Below are positions 1-6,686 of a stretch of DNA of 31,231 bases, one piece after another. Numbering within the stretch: position 1 is the stretch's first letter; each line of letters begins with the position of its first letter. The translations under genes were made by a program, and so were the position numbers. Origin of the DNA: CAZYJR01 sp964647905. Its GTDB lineage: Bacteria; Desulfobacterota; DSM-4660; Desulfatiglandales; HGW-15. The notes under the pieces are model-generated. The model worked only from the letters and a program-made list of their open reading frames with translations. It did not search any database and was not told the DNA's origin. The DNA is taken from contig CAZYJR010000042.1 of the NCBI GenBank assembly GCA_964647905.1, positions 1-31,231 of the forward strand, given 5' to 3'.

Positions 1-873
1 GCGGGCTCGAGGTCCTTGAAGACCTCCTCGGGCTACGACCTGGTGCGGCTCATCACCGGATCCGAGGGAACGCTGGCCGTGGTGACCGAGGCCACCCTGA
101 GACTTCGCGGCATCCCGGAGGGATTCAGCGCGGCCGTGACGGGGTTCGACTCCGTGCGCCGAGCAGCCGAGGCGGTCTACGGTATCATGGCCTACGGGCT
201 CACACCCTCGGCGCTGGAGATCCTGGACGAACGATCGATCCGGTACATAAACACGGACAGGGAGGATCCACTTCCTGAAGAGACCATCCTGCTGATCGAG
301 TTCACCGGCAACAACGAGGCCGGCCTGGCCGAGGACATCGACCGGGCACGCGAGATCTGTGAGGAGAACGGCTGCCGCCGTTTCCGCCGGGGCGTAGGAA
401 GGGACGAGCGGAACCGTCTCTGGGAGATGCGGCACGAGTTCGGCGAGTGCTTCATCCGGACCCACCCCGGCCTGGACGTGGTGATCATGGATGCGGCGGT
501 TCCGTTGTCCCGGTTTCCGGATCTGGTCGAAAGGGCCGTCAAGATTGCTGACGGGCACGGCCTGGAGAGCTGTATCTCGGCCCACGCCGGCGACGGCAAC
601 CTGCACCTTAACGTCGCCGGGGACATGGGCGACCCGGCCTTCCTGGACCGCCTGACCCGGGCCTATGACGAGGTCGTGGCGTTCGCGGTTTCCGTGGGCG
701 GCACGGCCACAGGAGAGCACGGCATCGGCATCGGCAAGCGCAAGTTCATGAGGTTCGAGCACGGCGAGGGGGTGGAGGTGATGCGGGGCATCAAGCATCA
801 TCTGGATCCCAACGGCATCCTGAACCCCGGCAAGGTGCTGCCGGAAGAGGAGGGGAGAGCGGAGACCCGATGA
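1..873 (+). CDS. FAD-linked 2-hydroxyacid dehydrogenase (GlcD/D-lactate dehydrogenase type), 5' end missing
   Basis: The reading frame is open from base 1, so this is the C-terminal part of a gene cut by the window edge. The first residues lead into SGYDLVRLITGSEGTLAVVTE, the end of the PCMH-type FAD-binding domain. The FAD-oxidase C-terminal domain follows, with the family signatures SAHAGDGNLHLNV near base 580 and TGEHGIGIGKRKFM near 710, and it ends with DPNGILNPGKVLP. Enzymes of this family oxidise glycolate, D-lactate or other 2-hydroxyacids to 2-oxoacids. The stop overlaps the next start (ATGA at 870-873), so it is translationally coupled to a 2-oxoacid:ferredoxin oxidoreductase. That suggests its product feeds that enzyme, which is inference. 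The exact substrate cannot be read from the sequence. The family call is firm. Confidence 0.9.
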   Translation, partial: AGSRSLKTSSGYDLVRLITGSEGTLAVVTEATLRLRGIPEGFSAAVTGFDSVRRAAEAVYGIMAYGLTPSALEILDERSIRYINTDREDPLPEETILLIEFTGNNEAGLAEDIDRAREICEENGCRRFRRGVGRDERNRLWEMRHEFGECFIRTHPGLDVVIMDAAVPLSRFPDLVERAVKIADGHGLESCISAHAGDGNLHLNVAGDMGDPAFLDRLTRAYDEVVAFAVSVGGTATGEHGIGIGKRKFMRFEHGEGVEVMRGIKHHLDPNGILNPGKVLPEEEGRAETR

Positions 874-2015
874 AGACGCTGATGACCGGAAACGAGGCCG
901 CGGCCGCGGGGGCCCGGCTGTCCCGCCCCCAGGTGATCGCGGCCTACCCCATAACGCCCCAGACGAGCATAGCCGAGAAGCTCGCGGAGTATACGGCCCG
1001 AAAAGAGCTCGACGCCCGCTACATAAAGGTGGAGTCCGAGACCTCGGCCCTGGCGGCCTGCATCGGAGGGTCGCTTTCCGGGGCCCGGGTGTTCACGGCC
1101 ACTTCCTCCCAGGGCCTGGCTTTGATGCACGAGCTCCTCCACTGGGCCTCGGGCGCGAGGCTCCCGGTAGTCGTGGTTAACGTGAACCGCTCCATGGCGG
1201 CGCCCTGGTCCCTTGGCGTGGATCACAACGACACCCTGAGCCAGAGGGACACCGGATGCCTTCAGGTCTACTGCGAGACCGCCCAGGAGGTCCTGGACAC
1301 GGTTCCCATGGCCTACGCACTCGCCGAAGAGTCCCTGCTCCCGATGATCGTCTGCATGGACGGCTTCCTCCTCTCCCACTACACCGAGCCGGTGGAGCTC
1401 CCCGAGCGGGAAGCCGTGGACCGGTTCCTGCCCCGCCGCAAGGCGGTATACCGAATGGATCCGAAACAGCCCTTCACTTTCGGGGGCGGGGTGAGCTCCG
1501 AGACGCTCTACGGGCTCCGGAGGCGCATGCAGCAGGACATGGACGCCGTGCCCGCCCTCTGGGAAAAAATCAGCCGCCGCTTCGAGGGCGTCTTCGGGCG
1601 CGCCTACCCGGCCGTGGAGACCTGGAACATGGAAGGGTGCGATCTGGCCCTGGTCACCAACGGGACCATGGCGGGCACGGTCAAGACCTACCTCAGGGGG
1701 CGCGGGGCGGGCAAGGGCGTGAGGCTGGTCAAGATGCGCTTCTTCCGGCCCTTCCCGAGGGAGGCGCTCCGCCGGGCGCTCGAAGGGTGCAGGGCGGCGG
1801 TGGTCCTCGACCGGAACCTCTCTCCGGGCGGGGGAGGCATCTTCGCCCAGGAGGTGCGGGCCTCGCTCTACGGAACAGGGGCCGGGATCCCGGTTGTGAG
1901 CGTCATCGGCGGGGTCGGGGGGGTGGACGTGACACCGGAGCACCTGGACCGGCTGGTAACCGACCTCGAGGGCCGCCGGGAGCTTCCCTCCGAGACCCTG
2001 TGGATGGAGGTGTAG
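870..2015 (+). CDS. 2-oxoacid:ferredoxin oxidoreductase, alpha subunit (PorA/VorB type)
   Basis: The 381-residue protein begins with the typical alpha-subunit N-terminus: a MTGNEAAAAGARLSRPQV stretch followed by AAYPITPQTSIAEKLAEY, the pyrimidine-binding region of thiamine-diphosphate 2-oxoacid:ferredoxin oxidoreductases. VESETSALAACIGGSLSGARVFTATSSQGL and the motif RDTGCLQVYCETAQEVLDT match archaeal-type pyruvate and ketoisovalerate enzymes. Length fits separate alpha subunits (about 380-390 aa). These enzymes convert a 2-oxoacid plus CoA to acyl-CoA plus CO2 and reduced ferredoxin in the cytoplasm. The gene overlaps the preceding FAD dehydrogenase by 4 bp and lies 2 bp from the beta gene. 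Whether the substrate is pyruvate, a branched-chain or an aromatic 2-oxoacid (phenylglyoxylate enzymes are relatives) is not decided by sequence alone. Confidence 0.9.
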   Translation: MKTLMTGNEAAAAGARLSRPQVIAAYPITPQTSIAEKLAEYTARKELDARYIKVESETSALAACIGGSLSGARVFTATSSQGLALMHELLHWASGARLPVVVVNVNRSMAAPWSLGVDHNDTLSQRDTGCLQVYCETAQEVLDTVPMAYALAEESLLPMIVCMDGFLLSHYTEPVELPEREAVDRFLPRRKAVYRMDPKQPFTFGGGVSSETLYGLRRRMQQDMDAVPALWEKISRRFEGVFGRAYPAVETWNMEGCDLALVTNGTMAGTVKTYLRGRGAGKGVRLVKMRFFRPFPREALRRALEGCRAAVVLDRNLSPGGGGIFAQEVRASLYGTGAGIPVVSVIGGVGGVDVTPEHLDRLVTDLEGRRELPSETLWMEV

Positions 2016-2017
2016 GC

Positions 2018-2902
2018 ATGCAGGCTTTTCAGGCTGAAAACGAGCTGGTTCACCCCGGGAGCTTCTCATGCCCCGGCTGCGGCCTGACCGTGGCCTACAG
2101 GCATGTGCTAAAGGCCCTTGGACCGGACACCGTGGTGGTCACCACGGCCGGGTGCGGCTCAGTGGTCGCCGGGTACTACCCCATGACCTCAATCAAGGTC
2201 CCCTTCTTTCACTGCTCCTTCGGCACCGCCGCCTCCACCGCCTCCGGCCTTCGGGCCGGGCTGGACATGATGGGAAAGGAAAGCACCCAAGTGCTCGCCT
2301 GGGCCGGGGACGGGGGCACCTTCGATATCGGCCTCCAGGCCCTCTCCGGGGCGGCCGAGCGGAACGACGACATGATCTACGTCTGCTACGACAACGAGGC
2401 GTACATGAACACCGGAGTCCAGCGCAGCTCCGCCACCCCGCTCGGCACCTGGACCACCACGACGCCCGGAGAGGCGCCCGAGGACCGGGTCAAGAAGGAC
2501 ATCGCAGGCATAATGGCGGCGCACGGCGTTCCCTACATCGCCGCCGCGTGCGTCTCCTTTCCCGAGGACCTGCGGGAGAAGGTGCGCAGGGCACGGGCCG
2601 CATCGGGATTCCGATTCCTGCACTTGCTTGCGCCCTGCCCGACCGGCTGGATGCATCCGGCGAGTGAGACGATTCATATAGGCCGCCTGGCGGTCGGCTC
2701 GAGGACGTTCCCTCTCTTCGAGATCTTCGACGGGGAAAAGATTCGGCTGAGCCCGATGCCGGAAAAGGTCCCGGTGACCGAGTACCTGAAGCCGCAGAGG
2801 AGGTTCCGGACCCTGAACCAAGAAGACGTCCTGAGGATCCAGGAAGACGTTGACAGGCGGTGGTCCCGGCTCTTGAACGCGGCCGGCCGGGGGGAGGTCT
2901 GA
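2018..2902 (+). CDS. 2-oxoacid:ferredoxin oxidoreductase, beta subunit (PorB type)
   Basis: The 294-residue protein starts at ATG 2018, chosen because GGAGG (2006-2010) lies 7 bases upstream and because the longer open frame to 1256 would overlap the alpha gene. It has the N-terminal CPGCG cysteine pair, TTAGCGSVV, and the thiamine-diphosphate motif WAGDGGTFDIGLQALSGA followed by the conserved Asn region CYDNEAYMNTG. Further Cys residues near LLAPCPTGW complete the usual ligands of a 4Fe-4S cluster in beta subunits. It should form the catalytic heterodimer with the alpha subunit just upstream. The C-terminus is of normal length. Confidence in the family is high; the 2-oxoacid used is unknown. 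Confidence 0.9.
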   Translation: MQAFQAENELVHPGSFSCPGCGLTVAYRHVLKALGPDTVVVTTAGCGSVVAGYYPMTSIKVPFFHCSFGTAASTASGLRAGLDMMGKESTQVLAWAGDGGTFDIGLQALSGAAERNDDMIYVCYDNEAYMNTGVQRSSATPLGTWTTTTPGEAPEDRVKKDIAGIMAAHGVPYIAAACVSFPEDLREKVRRARAASGFRFLHLLAPCPTGWMHPASETIHIGRLAVGSRTFPLFEIFDGEKIRLSPMPEKVPVTEYLKPQRRFRTLNQEDVLRIQEDVDRRWSRLLNAAGRGEV

Positions 2903-2904
2903 TC

Positions 2905-3462
2905 ATGGTCGAGATCCGAATATCCGGGCGCGGGGGGCAGGGGGCGGTCCTGGCCTCCCAGATCCTCGCCGCGGCGCTCTTCGAGAACGGCCTGCAGGTG
3001 CAGGCCTTTCCCTCTTTCGGTGCGGAGCGGCGCGGCGCGCCCGTATCGGCCTTTCTCCGGGCCGACCCTGAGGAGATCACCCTGCGCTGCGGCATCCTTC
3101 ACGCCGACTGGCTGGTGCTCTTCGAGGCCGACCTGCTGGAAAACCCCATGATCATGAGCGGCGTTACGCCTTCGACCTCGGCTGTCATGAACGCGCGCTT
3201 CCCGCCCGAAGGCTTTGATCCGAGCCGTTTTCACCGGGTCTTCACCGTGGACGCCTCAGGGATCGCCGAGCGCCTGCGGCTTAGGACCACCTCGTTTTCC
3301 ATCGTAAACACGGCCATGGTCGGGGCTTTTGCCTGTGCGTCCGGCCTGGTGGACATGGAAAGCGTGGCGCGCGCCGTTTTGAAGCTCGTCCCGGTCAAAC
3401 AGGAGGAGAACGCGCAGGCCGCCGAGCAGGCCTGCGAAGAGGTGCGGGAGATAAAGATATGA
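2905..3462 (+). CDS. 2-oxoacid:ferredoxin oxidoreductase, gamma subunit
   Basis: The 185-residue protein is read from ATG 2905, with GGGGAGG immediately upstream and a 2-bp gap after the beta stop. It opens with VEIRISGRGGQGAVLASQIL, then FPSFGAERRGAPVSAFLR, the two hallmark motifs of the gamma subunit (POR_N / CoA-binding side) of 2-oxoacid:ferredoxin oxidoreductases. Its size of 180-190 aa is normal. The longer open frame starting at 2860 would overlap the beta gene and lacks family similarity. The stop overlaps the next start (ATGA, 3459-3462), so the flavoprotein downstream is coupled and probably belongs to the same complex. Confidence 0.88.
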   Translation: MVEIRISGRGGQGAVLASQILAAALFENGLQVQAFPSFGAERRGAPVSAFLRADPEEITLRCGILHADWLVLFEADLLENPMIMSGVTPSTSAVMNARFPPEGFDPSRFHRVFTVDASGIAERLRLRTTSFSIVNTAMVGAFACASGLVDMESVARAVLKLVPVKQEENAQAAEQACEEVREIKI

Positions 3463-5090
3463 CCGATCACGCGGTGCCCGAACACCCCATGGCGGCCGCC
3501 AGGGAGTCAACGGCGGTCTTTCGAACAGGGACCTGGCGTTTCGAGCGCCCGGTCTTGGTGGAGCGGGCGGCGCCCTGCAGCGAGGCCTGCCCGCTCGGGC
3601 AGGACATCCCCGGGGTCATGGCGCTCCACGAGCGGGGCCTCCACCGGGAAGCCCTGCGGGTGATTCTCGAGGAGAATCCCTTCCCAGGCCTCTGCGGCCG
3701 CATCTGCTTTCATCCTTGCGAGCGTGTCTGCAACCGGGCGCGGTTCGACCAGGCCGTATCCATTAGGGACCTCGAGCGCTTCGCGGAGGAGCAAGCTCCG
3801 GATGAGGGCTTTATGGAACCACCCCGAGCCGACCGGCCCTCCCGAGTCGCCGTTCTGGGGGGAGGCCCAGCCGGGCTCTCCTGCGCCCGGTTCCTCGCAG
3901 GGCTCGGGCACGGGGTGACGATCTACGAGCCGGGCGACCGCCTAGCGATATACGGGGAAACGGCGGGGCTGGTGCCCGAGACCCTATTGGAGCGGGAGCC
4001 CGGGCGGCTTTCGGCCTCGGGCCCGGTCGAGATCGTGACCGGCGTCTCCACAGGTCCGGAAGCCCTCCGGTCGCTTTCCCGGTCCCACGACGCGGTCTAT
4101 ATCGCCGGCACCGGCCCCGGAATGCCGGGGCCGATCGAGCTCCCGCCGGCCCGGGTGTTTACCCTCCGTGACCTCAGGCGGGCTCGGGAGTCCGGAGCGG
4201 AAGACCGGCTCTCCGGGAGCGTGGTGGTGGCCGGCGGCGGCCCCGCGGCCCTGGAGGCCGCCCGCCTGATCCTGGAGCTGGGGGGACGCCCGAAGATCCT
4301 CTGCGCCTCGTCCCGGGAGCGGTTCGGCGCCGGGCCCGGCGGTCTCGAAGCCGCCGAAGCCGAGGGGATCGAAGTACGCTTCGAATCCGGCATACGGGCC
4401 CTGTCGCAGGAAAACGACCGGCTCCGCATCCTCCCGGGCGGCCCGGCGGCCCGCCCCGCATTCCGGGTCGAGACGGAGGCCGATGCCCTGGTCATGGCCC
4501 TCGAGCTCAAGGGGGCCCGGCCCGAGTGGATCCCCCGCATCCTCCCCCCCGGCCTCGTCGCGCTCCAGGATCCGTCTTCGACCTTGGCCCCGGACGCCCC
4601 GGCCGCCGAGCGCTCGCGAGGAATCATCCGGGCCCTGGGAGCGGGAAAACGGGCCGCGCTGATCCTGGATCTCTGCCTCCGGGGGCGGGCGCTGGACGTC
4701 CTTGCGGGCGCCTCTCTGGGAAGACTGGGCGCGCTCTCCGCACGGGCCTACGAAGCGCTTCCAGCCGGAGGGATCGAACGCCGTCTCACCGATGTGGTCC
4801 GCTACGATGACCTCAACACCGCCTGCTTCCGATCCGTCCCTCGCTCCAAGCCCCGCCGGGGCGGGTCCCTCACCCCTGGCCAAGCGGTCTCTTCGGCCCG
4901 GCGCTGCTTCCAATGCGGCCGGTGCACCTTCTGCGGCGCATGCGACGACTACTGCCCGGATGTCTCCATACGCAGTGACCGGGCGGAGCGCCTGCGCGCC
5001 GTGGACTACGAGCACTGCAAGGGCTGCGGCATCTGCGCCCGGGAATGCCCCCGGGGAGCCATAGTCATGGCCAACGGGGTCGGGTCTTAA
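3459..5090 (+). CDS. GltD-like FAD/NAD(P) oxidoreductase with C-terminal 2x[4Fe-4S] ferredoxin domain
   Basis: This 543-residue protein has three parts. Residues about 35-110 form a Fer4_20-type domain with Cys 40, 44, 79, 83, 87 and 91. Residues about 128-430 carry two dinucleotide-binding folds (GGGPAG at 134-139 and a second GGGPAA), as in the glutamate synthase small subunit. The C-terminus carries two ferredoxin-type Cys sets (483-499 and 520-530). Following alpha, beta and gamma with a 4-bp overlap, it probably replaces the small delta ferredoxin subunit and passes electrons between ferredoxin and NAD(P). That role is inferred from position and domains. The last residues (GVGS) and the TAA stop are encoded by the left arm of a palindromic repeat, so the original C-terminus has been replaced or trimmed. 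Confidence 0.85.
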   Translation: MTDHAVPEHPMAAARESTAVFRTGTWRFERPVLVERAAPCSEACPLGQDIPGVMALHERGLHREALRVILEENPFPGLCGRICFHPCERVCNRARFDQAVSIRDLERFAEEQAPDEGFMEPPRADRPSRVAVLGGGPAGLSCARFLAGLGHGVTIYEPGDRLAIYGETAGLVPETLLEREPGRLSASGPVEIVTGVSTGPEALRSLSRSHDAVYIAGTGPGMPGPIELPPARVFTLRDLRRARESGAEDRLSGSVVVAGGGPAALEAARLILELGGRPKILCASSRERFGAGPGGLEAAEAEGIEVRFESGIRALSQENDRLRILPGGPAARPAFRVETEADALVMALELKGARPEWIPRILPPGLVALQDPSSTLAPDAPAAERSRGIIRALGAGKRAALILDLCLRGRALDVLAGASLGRLGALSARAYEALPAGGIERRLTDVVRYDDLNTACFRSVPRSKPRRGGSLTPGQAVSSARRCFQCGRCTFCGACDDYCPDVSIRSDRAERLRAVDYEHCKGCGICARECPRGAIVMANGVGS

Positions 5091-5136
5091 ATATTAATTA
5101 TTCGCTGGAATAATTAATATTTAAGACCCGACCCCG
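5075..5136. repeat. Palindromic repeat, copy 1
   Basis: A 60-bp palindrome (5076-5135) with perfectly complementary 28-base arms around the loop GCTG. It is extended to 62 bp by an outer C-G pair. The arm begins GGGGTCGGGTC, followed by an AT-rich core (TTAAATATTAATTATTC). Four more copies occur at 8302, 18638, 19903 and 31109. The arm supplies the stop codon and last residues of the upstream flavoprotein gene. No target-site duplication is visible. It could be a REP/MITE-like element; no transposase is present in the window. Confidence 0.95.
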
Positions 5137-5268
5137 GGGCGACCCGAAAATTTCCCTGACAAATCTTGATTCATGTGGTAATGATTAACATTGTGTAGTA
5201 TTACGAGCCAAAATTTACTAAAGGCCAATGCTCTTGCAAAATGACTAGAAAGGGGCAAATAATTTTTA

Positions 5269-5982
5269 ATGGATCGCCTATTGGATATAAAAGAAGCAGC
5301 CGGGTTTCTTAACGTCTCCGAGATGACCATAAGGCGGTGGACCAATTCCGGTAAACTGCACTGCTACAGGGTGGGCGGAAAGCGAGAGAGACGTTTTTGC
5401 CTAAGCGACCTGGAGGAGCTGCTTCAGGATTCTCGAGATCATAGGCTGAAGCGGCTGGGCGCCGGGGGTAAAAGGGTGCCCGACGGGGCGCACATGACCC
5501 ATTTCTACTCGGGAAAAGAGGAGGCGCTCGGAGTCTCCGTGCCCTACCTTCTCGAGGGAATCGAGCGCGGCGAGGCCCTGCTTGTCGTGATGCCTCCGGA
5601 GAGGATCCGGGAGCTCTTGGAAAACATGGAAGAGACGGGTCATCCCGTCGGGAATTGGCTCGAGAGCGGCCGCCTTACCATGACCTCCGGCATGGATTCT
5701 CCAGAGAAAATGATGGATTATATCATAGGATTTGCTACTGAAAGGCACGAATTCAGACTGCTTGGAGACATGATCTGGACGGTTCGAAAAGGCTGGGACC
5801 CGGCGGCTCTCAGCGCCCTGGAGCAGGCGTCCGACCGCATGTCTCCCGTGGAAAACGGCCTCCTGCTCTGCCAGTACAGCCTGGAAGATTTCTCCGGTGC
5901 GACCGTCATGATGGCCGCCGAGCGGCACCGGCAGACGATTTACAAAGGCAGATTAAATAAAAGCCCCTATTACGCCCACTAA
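5269..5982 (+). CDS. Excisionase-type HTH plus MEDS domain regulator (DcmR-like)
   Basis: The 237-residue protein starts with a MerR/excisionase-like helix-turn-helix (DIKEAAGFLNVSEMTIRRWTNSG region, residues 5-35, then a basic RVGGKRERRF wing). From about residue 75 it has THFYSGKEEALGVSVPYLLEGIERGEALLVV, typical of the MEDS (DcmR sensory) domain found in methanogen and methylotroph regulators. It is probably a DNA-binding sensor protein in the cytoplasm. The ligand of MEDS domains is not well defined. Its ribosome site is poor (AAAGGGG lies about 15 bases upstream). It is preceded by an AT-rich 130-bp gap after the repeat, and followed within 52 bp by the selenoprotein gene on the same strand, which it may control (inference). 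Confidence 0.8.
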   Translation: MDRLLDIKEAAGFLNVSEMTIRRWTNSGKLHCYRVGGKRERRFCLSDLEELLQDSRDHRLKRLGAGGKRVPDGAHMTHFYSGKEEALGVSVPYLLEGIERGEALLVVMPPERIRELLENMEETGHPVGNWLESGRLTMTSGMDSPEKMMDYIIGFATERHEFRLLGDMIWTVRKGWDPAALSALEQASDRMSPVENGLLLCQYSLEDFSGATVMMAAERHRQTIYKGRLNKSPYYAH

Positions 5983-6034
5983 ACAGGGCCGTTTTAGGGC
6001 TGAGAGCAACCCTTTTCTTCAAAGGAGGTGCACC

Positions 6035-6532
6035 ATGGCCAGAATGGGCTCCAACTTCTTGGACACCAATGATCCTTTCCCTGAAATGGAACTGCGTCTC
6101 GTATCCGGAGAACCCTTGAGGATCCCCCGGGAATTCGGTGACGGATACGCGGTGTTTCTGCTCTACCGTGGATACTGGTGACCCTTTTGCAGCCGGCAGT
6201 TGGCCGGCTTTCAAGCGATCCTCGAGGAGTTTGAGGGTGAAGGAATGAGGATCGTCGCCGGTTCCGTGGACCCCCTGAACAAGACCAAAGAGTTTGTGGA
6301 AAAACTGGGGCTCGCATTTCCCGTTGCCTATGGCATGGACATGGAAACCACATGCCTTGAGACGGGTGCGTTTTATCAAAAGGATAGAAGGTTTATCCAG
6401 CCTGCCTGTTTTCTGATCCGGCCGGACAAGACCATAGAGGTGGCTGCCTACAGCTCGGGCCCTATCGGCCGCTTCGTTCCACAGGATGTCCTCGACCTGG
6501 TTCGGTTCTACAAGAGCCGGGCGCGGAAATGA
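6035..6532 (+). CDS. Selenocysteine-containing peroxiredoxin-like protein (in-frame UGA at codon 49)
   Basis: From ATG 6035, preceded by the strong ribosome site AAGGAGGTG (6022-6030), the frame runs 48 codons to TGA (6179-6181) and then continues open to the stop at 6530-6532. Reading TGA as Sec gives 165 residues with LLYRGYWUPFCSRQL. In AhpC/TSA peroxiredoxin-like proteins this site reads RGDWCPFC, so Sec49 replaces the peroxidatic Cys and Cys52 the partner Cys. Downstream residues (MRIVAGSVDP..., FPVAYGMD..., PACFLIRPDKTI) also match the thioredoxin-fold peroxiredoxin pattern, so both sides of the TGA belong to one gene. A hairpin fit for a bacterial SECIS lies at 6184-6217. The likely role is thiol-dependent peroxide reduction or a related redox reaction. 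The alternative, a nonsense-mutated gene, is less likely because the TGA falls exactly on the catalytic Cys. Confidence 0.85.
6184..6217 (+). promoter_or_regulatory. Candidate bacterial SECIS hairpin
   Basis: Just after the TGA (6179-6181), bases 6191-6197 (AGCCGGC) pair perfectly with 6203-6209 (GCCGGCT) around a five-base loop AGTTG. Below a small asymmetric internal loop, 6184-6189 can pair with 6212-6217 with one mismatch and one G-U pair. Position and size fit bacterial SECIS elements, which sit in the coding region right after the UGA and recruit SelB. The loop has a G and U residues as in known examples, but SelB binding is inferred. Confidence 0.6.
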
Positions 6533-6556
6533 TGCCCGGCCCCAAGGAGAAGCACG

Positions 6557-6655
6557 GTGGCGACTTATGACTATGACATAGGCATTATCTCTTTCTTCAT
6601 CCCAAAGATCATAAAGACCATCAAGGAGCCGGCATCCACGGAGGAGTCCGGGTGA
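6557..6655 (+). CDS. Possible small ORF, 32 aa, unknown
   Basis: A GTG start at 6557 with AAGGAG (6544-6549) 7 bases upstream opens a 32-codon frame ending at TGA 6653-6655. The peptide has a short hydrophobic stretch (IGIISFFIPKII) and a charged tail. It begins 24 bp after the selenoprotein stop and could be co-transcribed. I recognise no family. The good ribosome site supports it; the short length and lack of homology argue caution. It could equally be a remnant. Confidence 0.3.
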   Translation: MATYDYDIGIISFFIPKIIKTIKEPASTEESG

Positions 6656-6657
6656 GG

Positions 6658-6680
6658 CCGCCCCGGGAGAGGCCCGGCGG
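6658..6680. terminator. GC-rich hairpin between convergent genes (weak terminator candidate)
   Basis: CCG + CCGGG (left arm, with a two-base CC bulge) pairs with CCCGG + CGG around the loop AGAGG. It lies between the selenoprotein end of the + strand and the stop of the glycosyltransferase on the - strand. There is no clear T-run on either side, so a Rho-independent function is doubtful. Confidence 0.3.
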
Positions 6681-6686
6681 CAGTCT

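Noticed and set aside
798..2069. Long open frame on the - strand across the alpha-subunit gene
   Set aside because: Antisense to a well-matched gene in GC-rich DNA, low-complexity composition (P, G, H, R rich), no family motif. The same holds for other long - strand frames at 3984-5015, 8866-10452 and 12643-13815.
5075..5136. Palindromic repeats as Rho-independent terminators
   Set aside because: No T-run follows the stems, the stem is far longer than usual, its core is AT-rich, and copy 2 lies in front of a gene rather than behind one.
5137..5268. Promoter before the HTH-MEDS gene
   Set aside because: Several AT-rich hexamers resemble -35 or -10 boxes (TTGATT, TTGCAA, TAGTAT), but no pair has a proper spacing and distance to the start.
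6179..6181. TGA as a nonsense mutation or sequencing error
   Set aside because: It falls exactly on the peroxidatic Cys codon position, the frame and family match continue past it, and a SECIS-like hairpin follows. Kept as the less likely alternative.
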